Shown: positions 9,207 through 18,800 of the stretch, one piece after another
Layout: each line of letters begins with the position of its first letter
Position numbering within the stretch: the stretch's first letter is position 1
Source of the DNA: Microglena sp. YARC
Taxonomy: Eukaryota; Chlorophyta; Chlorophyceae; Chlamydomonadales; Chlamydomonadaceae
Length of the DNA: 64,000 nucleotides
Direction: 5' to 3'
Assembly (NCBI GenBank): GCA_022414725.1
Contig: CM039467.1
Span: 12,716,948 to 12,780,947, forward strand
The notes under the pieces: model-generated
Database searches by the model: none
The model's input: only the letters and a program-made list of their open reading frames with translations
What the model was told of the DNA's origin: nothing
Program-made: the position numbers and the translations under genes

Positions 9207-10502
9207 ATGTCATCCATAACGTTCGCACCTGACACGACTCGATGTCTGGAGATGCGCACCGTTCAGGGCGTCGCCTTCAAGATCTTGACGGAGGCTCTCA
9301 AGGAACTAGTCATGGACACGTGCATCGAGTTTGACGATACGGGTATGAAGATCGTCGTGACCGATACGGCGCACATAGTACTTGTGCACATGAAGCTGCA
9401 CGCCTCAAAGTTTGAGTACTACAGCTGCCCCACAAGGAAGATGATCAGAGTGAACATGCTCAACTTTTACAAGCTCATCAAGACGATCAACAACAACGAC
9501 CAGCTCACGCTGTACATTGAACATAACGACATCAATCACATGTGCATCAGCATGGAGAACATGGAAAAAAACACGCGCACGACGTACAAACTCAATCTGC
9601 TAGACCTCGATCACCGCGTCATTGACGTCAATCCGACGAGCTTCTCCGAGGTGGTCACGCTCCACTCGGCGGATTTTCAAAAAATATATCGCGACATGAA
9701 CAACATCGCAGAGTTCATGGAAATCAGGAGCTTCAGGAACCAAATTACGTTCAGCTGCGTTGGAGAATTTTGCTCCCAGGAAACTGCCATCTTCGACAAT
9801 AACAAGACACACAAGAACATATCGCCGTATGACGACGATGCAGAGACAAGAGGAGACATCACCAGCCTTATGCAAGATGACGGCACCATCATACAAGAGT
9901 GTGTCGAAACCGAACATCCAAGAGGTACAACAGGTATAGCAGGTACAGAGATTGTGCAGGGTGTCTTCAGTCTCAAGCACATGGTCCTTTTCACAAAGTG
10001 CACGAATATCTGCAACACTGTAGAGATCTACTTGAAGAATGATTATCCTATCATCATCAAGTACGATGTGTCTTCTATAGGATCCATCCGTCTTGCGTTG
10101 GCTCTAAAAGTTCTCTGTGAAAAAGGCGTCTTCGTTGGTGTTGGTGTTGGTGTTGGTGTCGATGGTGGTAGGGGTAGTGGTGCCATTGCGTTGATCCATG
10201 TTCAAGACGTCCGAGCGCTGGTACAACGAAGCTCGCTCCTCGAAAAAATTCGTGCGTGCGTTCATGCCAATGAGCTCCATGAACCCGAACGGGTTGGTCG
10301 ATCCGAATATGATTTGGTATCCGAGCATGCCCAACAGCTGGTCGGCGACATGCTCTATGTACTGGCACATGAGCGCGGCGTTCATCCCCACCAATCGACA
10401 TGGAACCGTCTCACAAATGAACTCCTTCTCGATGGAGATCGCCTCCATGAACATCTCGCGCGCCTCCTCAGGCGACATTTTCTTCAACAGCTTCGAGTGT
10501 AG
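9207..10502 (+). CDS. PCNA-like sliding clamp with read-through into the next gene
   Basis: The first ~300 residues have the PCNA layout: FKILTEALKELVMDTCIEFDDTGM at the N-terminus and IIIKYDVSSIGSIRLALA at the expected C-terminus. Sliding clamps tether DNA polymerase. A variable insert rich in Thr/Gly/Asp lies in the second half. Instead of stopping near 10120, the frame runs on for about 130 codons antisense to the RNR gene, and that extension is the shadow of the RNR. A one-base shift near 10100 would give a TGA at 10118, so the true end is probably there. The start at 9207 fits the family. Confidence 0.75.
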   Translation: MSSITFAPDTTRCLEMRTVQGVAFKILTEALKELVMDTCIEFDDTGMKIVVTDTAHIVLVHMKLHASKFEYYSCPTRKMIRVNMLNFYKLIKTINNNDQLTLYIEHNDINHMCISMENMEKNTRTTYKLNLLDLDHRVIDVNPTSFSEVVTLHSADFQKIYRDMNNIAEFMEIRSFRNQITFSCVGEFCSQETAIFDNNKTHKNISPYDDDAETRGDITSLMQDDGTIIQECVETEHPRGTTGIAGTEIVQGVFSLKHMVLFTKCTNICNTVEIYLKNDYPIIIKYDVSSIGSIRLALALKVLCEKGVFVGVGVGVGVDGGRGSGAIALIHVQDVRALVQRSSLLEKIRACVHANELHEPERVGRSEYDLVSEHAQQLVGDMLYVLAHERGVHPHQSTWNRLTNELLLDGDRLHEHLARLLRRHFLQQLRV

Positions 10503-11192
10503 AAGACAAGCAAACTCGGTGTGCAGCCCTTCGTCGCGGGCGATGAACTCGTTAGACTTGGTCAGTCCAGGGAGAAGATTGCGCTGCTTTATCCAGTAGA
10601 TCGCGCAAAAGGCGCCTGAGAAGAACAATCCCTCGACAATCGCGAACGCAACAATGCGCTTGCGGAACGGCTCAGACGGGTCGCACCACCTGGTGGCCCA
10701 TCCCACCTTCCGATTCACGCTTTGCATGCTCCCCAGCTCTTTGTAGATAAAGTCCTTCAAGCTATTGTCCGAAATACAAGTTTCGATCATCAGACTGTAC
10801 ACTTCGGCGTGCACGTTCTCCATCATCCCCTGGAACGTGTACCCGTATTGCGCCTCCATGACAGTCACCTCCTTGCTGAAGTTCGTCATTAGGTTGACGG
10901 ATACCAATGTGTCACTAGCGGCGAAGAAAACCAACACGTTCTTCACAAAGTACCGCTCCTCGTTAGTCAACTTGTTGTTGAAATGCTCACGATCACGGGA
11001 AAAGTCAATCTCCTCGGCAACCCAAAAAGAAGCCAACTGAAGCTTGTAGTGTCTCCAGATGTCGGGGTACTCTATAGGGTACGTCGTCATTCGCATAGTC
11101 CCGGAAAACAACGGTTCCGATTCTGATTCTAATTCTGAGTCTAATTCATGGTGGTGTTTGGTGTTTCTCATTCTCATCATCACAGACGACAT
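10104..11192 (-). CDS. Ribonucleoside-diphosphate reductase small subunit (R2)
   Basis: Complete class I R2 protein of 362 residues from ATG 11192. Iron-ligand motifs are visible in order: FFAASDTLV (Asp), MEAQYGYTFQGMMENVHAEVYS (Glu and Glu-x2-His), IVEGLFFSG (Glu) and ARDEGLHTEF (Glu-x2-His). The C-terminus DAFFTENF matches the tail that docks on the large subunit. R2 holds the di-iron tyrosyl radical for dNTP synthesis and is common in large DNA viruses. Residues 1-30 and a Thr/Asn stretch before the tail are low complexity. The 3' end overlaps the antisense PCNA frame. Confidence 0.92.
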   Translation of the reverse strand: MSSVMMRMRNTKHHHELDSELESESEPLFSGTMRMTTYPIEYPDIWRHYKLQLASFWVAEEIDFSRDREHFNNKLTNEERYFVKNVLVFFAASDTLVSVNLMTNFSKEVTVMEAQYGYTFQGMMENVHAEVYSLMIETCISDNSLKDFIYKELGSMQSVNRKVGWATRWCDPSEPFRKRIVAFAIVEGLFFSGAFCAIYWIKQRNLLPGLTKSNEFIARDEGLHTEFACLLHSKLLKKMSPEEAREMFMEAISIEKEFICETVPCRLVGMNAALMCQYIEHVADQLLGMLGYQIIFGSTNPFGFMELIGMNARTNFFEERASLYQRSDVLNMDQRNGTTTPTTIDTNTNTNTNEDAFFTENF

Positions 11193-11231
11193 ATTCCAAA
11201 TATACTTCAAACGCTTTACACTTGTTTACGT

Positions 11232-11366
11232 TTACAAGGAAAATCGCTCGCTTTTGCGATTGACGAGATTGTGTGATTCAGCGAACTCACGCATCAACCT
11301 GTTCCTGCATGCCGCATACTCGGGATCCAAAGAGACTCTTCGCCACTCTCTCTGAATTCTATGGGA
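11232..11366 (-). pseudogene. C-terminal remnant of a WDW-repeat protein
   Basis: The minus strand reads IQREWRRVSLDPEYAACRNR, which matches the C-terminal segment of the WDW-repeat genes near 49050 and 60270. No WDW repeats precede it, so only the tail survives here. Confidence 0.55.
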
Positions 11367-11406
11367 GAAAAATAAAAAAAGAAAGATCAATATCAGGAAT
11401 TCACGA

Positions 11407-11826
11407 ATGATGAAGCGTGTCCCCGAGGACACCGCGTGGGGGCTGGGGCTCGAACACGAGATGCTGATCGGGGTCGACGGCGGCCCGGACGAAGGCCCGG
11501 ACGCGGGGTAGGCCACGTACTTGCTGCCCTCCCAGCACGTCGTTAGCGAGATCACGTGGGCGCGCCTCGAGCCCGTTTTTGTCGCCCTGGAGCGCGTCAA
11601 CGCGCCGATGCGGCGATGGCGTCCCGTGCAGGACGCGACGGTGCTGCTGACTGCCGCAGCGCGAAACAACCAACCAAACCCGAATCACTTCAGCCCAACC
11701 GCCCCATTTCTCATCTCTTGGAAGGGGGGAACGCCAATCAAAACGGGATCGATCATGGCGTCGGTTGACATCTCTTTCACCTGCGTTGACTTCCTTGTGC
11801 TTTATTACACTTTACACTTGTTCTAA
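11407..11826 (+). pseudogene. Possible amidoligase-like fragment with in-frame TAG
   Basis: The frame opens with MMKRVPEDTAWGLGLEHEML; the G-x-E-x-E pattern resembles the start of amidoligase/glutamate-cysteine-ligase-like enzymes found in some giant viruses. A TAG at 11509-11511 interrupts it, after which the same frame stays open to 11826 with protein-like sequence for about 50 codons. The rest of a catalytic domain is missing. Family assignment rests on one motif and is weak. Confidence 0.3.
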
Positions 11827-11985
11827 AATAAAGTGGGGGACGCGCCTATACTCATCAAAATTGCAGGTTGGAGACACCACCGCCCAGTGGTCGCGACAGC
11901 ATTAGGCGCGCACGCATTCCGGTGTGGCCCCAAAGAAGCGGCGGAGGCTGATGAAGGCCCTGAGAATAAAGAATCGCGGCAGCGA

Positions 11986-12190
11986 GTAGTGGTTCAAGGC
12001 TTGCTCTGGTGTAGTTCCACCAGCGACAACAATGGCAAGTTTTTTGTGAACCGCGACCTGAATGCCGCCGTCAATATTCTCAACTGCGCCGTGTCTCCCA
12101 ATGAGCCCTAGGCCTCAACTCAGGCTCAGCATTTGCTAAGCCATACACGATGAAGTCAAGGGTGTAACATTATTCACTTGATGGAGTGTA
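11986..12190 (+). mobile_element. Right half of the Fanzor/TnpB-like small element
   Basis: Matches 44278-44580 with an internal gap. It encodes GKFFVNRDLNAAVNIL, the RuvC-III/zinc-ribbon end of TnpB/Fanzor nucleases (Asp in RDxNAA), then stops at a TAG. The following ~100 bases, including a GGCTCAGCA hairpin and the right terminal repeat GTGTAACATTATTCAC, are also conserved. The left half is missing. Confidence 0.7.
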
Positions 12191-12208
12191 CACCGAGTGA
12201 AACGTACA

Positions 12209-14065
12209 TTAAGATGCAGCACTAATGCGATTAGCAACTTCCCCGGGAGTGATCGATGGATACTGCGTGTACGGGTCCGAGATGTCACCCTCGTAGAACA
12301 TGTTCCACACCCTCAACTGACTGGTTCGACCCACTACTCTGATCGCACACTCGATCAACCGTGTAAAAAGCTCCTGGTGCGGGGGGTGCATGAAAATGAT
12401 GTCGCTCACCATGTCCATGTTCATACCGGCTGCGTGATGCGTCGCAATCTCCAAGATAACCCGCTCATCTCCTGCGCGGAAGCGATTAATCGTGTTGCGG
12501 AGGCCACCACTGTTCCCTCGCAAGAACGCGAAAGGAAGCGAAAGCTCGCCCAAACACTGGGAGATGCTTTCGAACGCATACCAATGGGAAGAAAAAATGA
12601 TGACTCGACGACCATGGGATGATGGAGGTGATGTTGTCGTAAGTAGGATCGTTCGCAAAAGGTGTTTGAGCGTTTCCGTCTTGCAGAACACATCATTCCC
12701 GGATATCGGGACTTCCGTATCGTCTTCTGCGACCTTCGGTGCGGGGGGGAGGGGGTGGTCCAACAACAGGTCCGACGAGGAGGGGTGCACGACAATGGCA
12801 TCCTCGAGTCGAGTCGGGCTGCGACAGATGGGACACGTCGCGGAAGACCGGATATTTGTAGAGCCTGGCGATACCGCAAGCCACCTACATAGACAGCGCA
12901 AGCAAAACGAGTTTGCACAGCATGGGACGACTACTTGCGGTTGTATGCAGTAAGATCCGATGTTCTCGTAACATATGGAGCAGGACGCGATCTCCTCAGG
13001 GGTGGAGGAGGTTACAATAGAGGTGCGCGCTTCCGCTCTTCTGACGACTCCGGGGATCGAAGAAGTCAGCAAACGTTTCAGCGCCCCCAACTCGTCCGAT
13101 TCGTGCTGGGATGAAGGAATCAGACGCAGCGCCGTGTCGATGTCTTTTCCAGACTCCATCGCCGCAAGCACACGCATACCTAGTGAGGGCCGGATGGGAG
13201 AAGAGTACCATGGTGGGATGGATACGAATTGGCAAGTCACGTTTGCGATGCTCGGAACGGCGAACGTGAACGATCTCAGCACGAACGCGTCCTCGTTCCG
13301 GACAATCAGCCTGGTGGGTTCGTGTAGACGGCGATGGTGGTGGTGGGATGACATGCCCTCCGAGCTGAAGGTGTTGTTCACGATGTGTGCGTTAGCTCGC
13401 GACCCCTGCATGAGACTCATTGCGTTGGATGTCACGTACCAGTGGAAGCCGGCGCTCATAGTGAGCGAACTAGAGATGGAGATCGTATCCGCCTCGTCTA
13501 TGAACACACGCGCAAGCTTCACATGCATTCGGTTCAGTGTCAACGCGAGAGAGTCGTAAAATGTGTTCGACACGATTATCAGATCTAGCGATCGAATACG
13601 AGAAATGTCGCACGCAAGATTGCACACGTGTTTGTAGCGAGACACTACGGTGGACGATAGGTGGTGACGAAAGCTATTGGCATAGGACGTCCACTGGGAT
13701 ACCAATGTATGCGGAATCACAATGACGGAAGTGGGTACATTAGGCATACGGGGAGAATCTATCACGATCGAGATGTTGTCGCACGCAAAGGAGATGCAAT
13801 CAATCCCGGTTGAAAGAGGGGGGACGACGACGGGTGCGAGGGGTTTCATGAATAACAACATGCCGAGAATAGTCAGTGACTTGCCTGACCCCCCACAATC
13901 ACTGATCACACCGACCATAGGACGCACGACATTCGATGTTGAAGATATCTTGTTATATGTATTGTTAGACATCCTACTATTGTCGTTGTCATTGTCATTA
14001 TTGTCATTCGCATCTTCTTCTTTAATACCAAAAAGTTCGCGCAAGCTGATCAGTTCTCTTTCCAT
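12209..14065 (-). CDS. SNF2-like superfamily 2 helicase with internal RING finger
   Basis: Intact 618-residue frame. Walker A GGSGKS is at residues 58-63, VIVIPHTLVSQW is motif Ia-like, and FIDEAD is the Walker B box. A RING finger is inserted between the two helicase lobes: CSICYENI, then CCANSFCLRCLCRW and CPICR. The second lobe has VIIFSSHWYAFESI and the Arg-finger-like IECAIRVVGRTSQ near the end. RING-bearing SNF2 ATPases occur in many Nucleocytoviricota and are thought to act in transcription or chromatin/DNA remodelling, possibly with ubiquitin-ligase activity. The N-terminus has an Asn/Asp-rich insert. It is one of the best preserved genes of the window. Confidence 0.82.
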   Translation of the reverse strand: MERELISLRELFGIKEEDANDNNDNDNDNSRMSNNTYNKISSTSNVVRPMVGVISDCGGSGKSLTILGMLLFMKPLAPVVVPPLSTGIDCISFACDNISIVIDSPRMPNVPTSVIVIPHTLVSQWTSYANSFRHHLSSTVVSRYKHVCNLACDISRIRSLDLIIVSNTFYDSLALTLNRMHVKLARVFIDEADTISISSSLTMSAGFHWYVTSNAMSLMQGSRANAHIVNNTFSSEGMSSHHHHRRLHEPTRLIVRNEDAFVLRSFTFAVPSIANVTCQFVSIPPWYSSPIRPSLGMRVLAAMESGKDIDTALRLIPSSQHESDELGALKRLLTSSIPGVVRRAEARTSIVTSSTPEEIASCSICYENIGSYCIQPQVVVPCCANSFCLRCLCRWLAVSPGSTNIRSSATCPICRSPTRLEDAIVVHPSSSDLLLDHPLPPAPKVAEDDTEVPISGNDVFCKTETLKHLLRTILLTTTSPPSSHGRRVIIFSSHWYAFESISQCLGELSLPFAFLRGNSGGLRNTINRFRAGDERVILEIATHHAAGMNMDMVSDIIFMHPPHQELFTRLIECAIRVVGRTSQLRVWNMFYEGDISDPYTQYPSITPGEVANRISAAS

Positions 14066-14315
14066 CGAGATACATGCGGCGATGGAAGTTGGTGCGGGAA
14101 GAATCGCACACCAATGTCATCTGGAAGATGCGGACTGCGGGGGCTTTGGTCGGAGAGGAGACGGAGAACCATCAGAAAGGTCTTATTATTATATTATTAA
14201 TAAATGAACATGCACCGATCTTTTTACACTCTTTCGAACTGGGGTCGGTCAGTCGATGATATCGTGTCACAATTTGTGTTTCACACAAGTAATGAAATGG
14301 ATATTCGGTGAATGA

Positions 14316-14684
14316 ATGAGGGATGAAGAAGCTCTACTACAACTACTGCAAACGCCTCCTCCCCCCCCCCAAGAGGAAGAAAATGTTGTGATCAATCCCA
14401 ATCTCGATGCGTACCGCAAAAAGCAAATACGCAAGTACATCCTCGCATCGGTCGTCGTCACCGCAGTGATGACTGTGGCGCTATTGCAAGTGACGGCGCC
14501 AAACCTGAAAGGTCAGCGCTTCACGCAGGCTGCAGCTTTCTCAGTGATCGCTGTCCTGTACATGGACCTGTGCTGGCTCATGTGCATCCTGAGAGTATGG
14601 GTATCCAAGGACTCGAAACTGGTGCATGCACTATACGTTGTTCATGACGGTAATACCATACTATGGGCAAGATCGCGACTCTGA
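14316..14684 (+). CDS. Small two-pass membrane protein
   Basis: 122 residues with a Pro/Glu-rich N-terminus, then hydrophobic segments at about residues 45-65 (YILASVVVTAVMTVALLQV) and 75-97. Its 3' end overlaps the start of the next gene by 22 bases, suggesting the two are expressed together. No family recognised; a virion or host-membrane protein is a guess from composition. Confidence 0.55.
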   Translation: MRDEEALLQLLQTPPPPPQEEENVVINPNLDAYRKKQIRKYILASVVVTAVMTVALLQVTAPNLKGQRFTQAAAFSVIAVLYMDLCWLMCILRVWVSKDSKLVHALYVVHDGNTILWARSRL

Positions 14685-15889
14685 ACAAACAGCTCAGTAG
14701 GAGTACCGACGCGTCTGCGGTGGCAACTCTGCTTCACAGAGTGAGAGAGGCGCACATCACGGTCACCTCGGTGACGACCCAAATGTACGAGCGAGCGAGC
14801 ACAATTGCAGTGGCATCAATCACGATCGCAGGAGTTATATACATTGCTTTTGGCAACAAGGAGAAAGAAGAAAATCATCACAGCCAGCAGGCGACGACGA
14901 TTTTGACCAACAACAACAACAACACAACAACGCCACCACCGGAACGCCGCCTAATGGTACAACAAGAATCCATCCCATTCCTATACAAAACAAAACAACG
15001 AGGTGGGTCGCCAGCAGGCAGTTGTTATATACCGGCGCGGTACACACCCACTCTCCTTAGACGGTGTGGAGCACCCGATATTGTGGTTCAACTCGCATCA
15101 GATACGGGGGGGATAGATCCTATCGATGTAGCAGTGCATGAAGGTGGTTATTTCCGGGATCTTGTTGTCAGGTGCGAGTTCGAGGGGAACTACATGGACC
15201 GACGCATGAATATCAAGGCGTCGGACATGGGCGATGGCGTTGTGGGGGCGCAACTCTTAGAACAGTTCCAGAGACCTCCCCAAGCACCTCATCCGGGAGA
15301 GGACTACCATCTCGACATGCACTCGTCCAAAATATTCGGTTCATACTTCGATCTTGAGGTTGTGCGTGAGAAGGTGAGGGCGCGGTACGCTGAGCGTCAC
15401 GCAATTTGGGTCAACGCATTCGGTGAAGGTAAACAAGAGACGATTCTATACGATGCTCTCAAATGTGCAACATTCCGCAATCGATTCTTTTCCCATAATC
15501 CTGACATGCTCATGTTTGACAACGAATCCGTGCAAAGGCACCATGTGTACGCGGCTGCGGAGGATTTGATCAGTCGAACCCCAGGTGATGATACCACCAC
15601 CAGAACGAAACTCGAAATGCTGGTGCAAAACAATAAATCGGCAAACAACAACCATTTCTGGGCAGTGACCGAGGCCAGGTACCACAGGAAACGACGAGGA
15701 AAGTCGTCATCAACACGACAACAACAAATACGCTCGGAACAAACATGGAGGCAAGAGCTGCACCAACTCATTCTCGCCTTCGTGAAAGAAAAAAAACAAT
15801 GGTCTGGTACCACCACCACAGTTGTTCGAAGAAGAGTTCCCTGTACGTATCAACATCAAGAACAAAACCAACGCCGACGAAAGAAGTAA
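14663..15889 (+). CDS. Single-pass membrane protein, unknown function
   Basis: A transmembrane segment lies near residues 48-70 (IAVASITIAGVIYIAFG), followed by an Asn/Thr/Pro linker and a globular region from about residue 110, starting SCYIPARYTPTLLRRCG. The C-terminus is basic. The frame ends at 15889 inside the next long Pro-rich frame, which itself has no early ATG; the two may be one gene separated by a frameshift between about 15800 and 15890. The family is not recognised. Confidence 0.55.
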   Translation: MGKIATLNKQLSRSTDASAVATLLHRVREAHITVTSVTTQMYERASTIAVASITIAGVIYIAFGNKEKEENHHSQQATTILTNNNNNTTTPPPERRLMVQQESIPFLYKTKQRGGSPAGSCYIPARYTPTLLRRCGAPDIVVQLASDTGGIDPIDVAVHEGGYFRDLVVRCEFEGNYMDRRMNIKASDMGDGVVGAQLLEQFQRPPQAPHPGEDYHLDMHSSKIFGSYFDLEVVREKVRARYAERHAIWVNAFGEGKQETILYDALKCATFRNRFFSHNPDMLMFDNESVQRHHVYAAAEDLISRTPGDDTTTRTKLEMLVQNNKSANNNHFWAVTEARYHRKRRGKSSSTRQQQIRSEQTWRQELHQLILAFVKEKKQWSGTTTTVVRRRVPCTYQHQEQNQRRRKK

Positions 15890-18800
15890 ATTACAATCAC
15901 GACGAACAACAATACAATCAGGAGGGGGGGGGGGAGGAAAAAACGATGATGATGGTACACATTCTGCATCATCAACCCGTCTCGAATTCCCACAAACAAC
16001 GGTTGACAATGATCATGCGGTGGTAGCTGCTATAGCACTCCCGCATACACCCCCCCCCACACTTTTAACACTCGAAGGTGACAATCATGTGGTGGTAACT
16101 GCTATAGCATTCCCGAATGCACCCATCCCCCCACTTTTATCACACGCGTTCCCGCATGGACTCCAACAAACAGGTGACAACAATCATGCGGTGGTAGCTG
16201 CTATAGCATTTCCGCATGCACCCATGGAAGTTGGTGGCAATAACGCCACCACCCCACCCGAATTCCAAACAACAGGTGACAATGATGCATTCACGCATAC
16301 ACTCCAACAAACAGGTGACAACAATCATGCGGGGGTAGCTGCTACAATATTTCCGCATGTACCCGTGGAAGTTACCATTGCACTCCCGCATATACCCACT
16401 CCCCCACTTCTATCACCGGGTGACAATAATTCATTCCCGCATTCACTCCAACAAACAGGTGACAATCATGCGGTGGTAGCTGCTATAGCATTTCCGCATG
16501 TACCCGTGGAAGTTACTATTGCACTCCCGCATATACCCACTCCCTCACTTCTATCACCGGGTGACAATGATGCATTCACGCATACACTCCAACAAACAGG
16601 TGACAACAATGATGCGGTGGTAGCTGCTACAACATTTCCGCATGTACCCGTGGAAGTTACCATTGCACTCCCGCATATACCCACTCCCCCACTTCTATCA
16701 CCGGGTGACAATAATTCATTCCCGCATGCACTCCAACAAACAGGTGACAATCATGCGGTGGTAGCTGCTACAGCATTTCCGCAGAGTACTCCACATTCTT
16801 CATCTCAACATTACCCACAACCTCTATACACTAATCCCACGTATTACCACCCCCCACACACACAACCTCAATGCATTACTCATCCTTATCAACCGCCGTG
16901 TCATCCCCCCCCATGCCAGCCGCTGTGCCATCCACCCCCATGCCAGCCGCTGTGCCATCCACCCCCATGCCAGCCGCTGTGTCATCCACCCCATTATTCG
17001 CATAACAATCCACAATCTGAATTCGTACAACATTCATCGTATACCCCAGCACAAACACGCAAAGCATCCGATCGTGAAGTAGCCGCATTGACATTTCCGA
17101 ATGATTCTCCTTATCAATCTCAAATTCATTATGAACAACCGTCATTCCATGGTAATAATCCCGAAGTACCACAATCTCCACAACCTATTCCCATTCCGCC
17201 ACTGCTTGTCCCAAAACATTTACTTGTCGACGTAGCGGCACTAGCATTCCCTAGTGCTTCTGAAGTACTACAATCTTCGCAATCTATGTTGCAACCACCT
17301 GTTCACACTCCGCCACAACCACTTGTCCCAGAACAATTACTTGACGACGTAGCGGCACTAGCATTCCCTAGTGCTTCTGAAGTACTACAATCTTCGCAAT
17401 CTATGTCGCAACATCATTACCAACTACCTGTTCACACTCCGCCACAACTTTTTGTCCCAGAACATTTAGTTGACGACGTAGCGGTATTGGCATTCTCTGA
17501 TGCACCACAATCTTTGCTGTCTATTCAGCGAACTCATAACCAACATATTCCCACTCCGCCACTCCTTCTCCCTGAACAATTGCTTGTCAACGTAGCAGCA
17601 CTGGCATTCCCTAGTGCTTCAGAAACACTACAATCCTTGCAATCTATGTCGCAACATGATGACCAACCACATCCTGAGTTTGATGAAGGACAATCTCCGC
17701 AAACTCCCGAAAAAACGCCTGAACATAATAATATTCCCACTCCACCGCTGCTTGTCCCACCAGAACAATTACTTGATGAAGTGGCGGCACTAGCATTCCC
17801 TAGTGCACCACAATCTTTGCCACCTATTCCGCAAACTTATGACCAACCACCTATTCCCACTCCACCGCTGCTTGTCCCACAAGAACAATTACTTGACAAA
17901 GTGGAGGCACTGGCATTCCCTAGTGCACCACAATCTTTGCCACCTATTCCGCAAACTTATGACCAACCACCTATTCCCACTCCACCGCTGCTTGTCCCAC
18001 AAGAACAATTACTTGACGAAGTGGCGGCACTGGCATTCCCTAGTGCACCACAATCTTTGCCACCTATTCCGCAAACTTATGACCAACCACCTATTCCCAC
18101 TCCACCGCTGCTTGTCCCACAAGAACAATTACTTGACAAAGTGGAGGCACTGGCATTCCCTAGTGCACCACAATCTTTGCCACCTATTCCGCAAACTTAT
18201 GACCAACCACCTATTCCCACTCCACCGCTGCTTGTCCCACCAGAACAATTACTTGACGAAGTGGCGGCACTGGCATTCCCTAGTGCACCACAATCTTTGC
18301 CACCTATTCCGCAAACTTATAACCAACCACCTATTCCCACTCCACCGCTGCTTGTCCCACAAGAACAATTACTTGACGAAGTGGCTGCACTGGCATTCCC
18401 TAGTGCACCACAATCTTTGCCACATATTCCGCAAACTTATGACCAACCACCTATTCCCACTCCACCTCTGCTTGTCCCACCAGAACAATTACTTGACGAA
18501 GTGGCGGCACTGGCATTCCCTAGTGATGATGATGTACGTCATGTACAACCGCCTATTCCCACTCCGCCTCTAATTGCACCCGATCAATCTTCTAACGAAA
18601 TAGCCGCACTGGCATTCCTTTCCTCCACCATACCTTTGCCCCCGCTTCTGTCGCCCGAGGAGATACATTCTTCTTCTATTCCCTTGCCCCCGCTTCTGTC
18701 GCCCGAGGAGATACATTCTTCATCTATTCCTTTGCCCCCGCTTCTGTCGCCCGAGGAGGTACATTCTTCTTCTATTCCCTTGCCCCCGCTTCTGTCGCCC

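Noticed and set aside
17803..18573. 256-codon His/Leu-rich frame on the plus strand
   Set aside because: It is the +1 shadow of the 120-bp repeat in the Pro-rich gene, with unrealistic composition.
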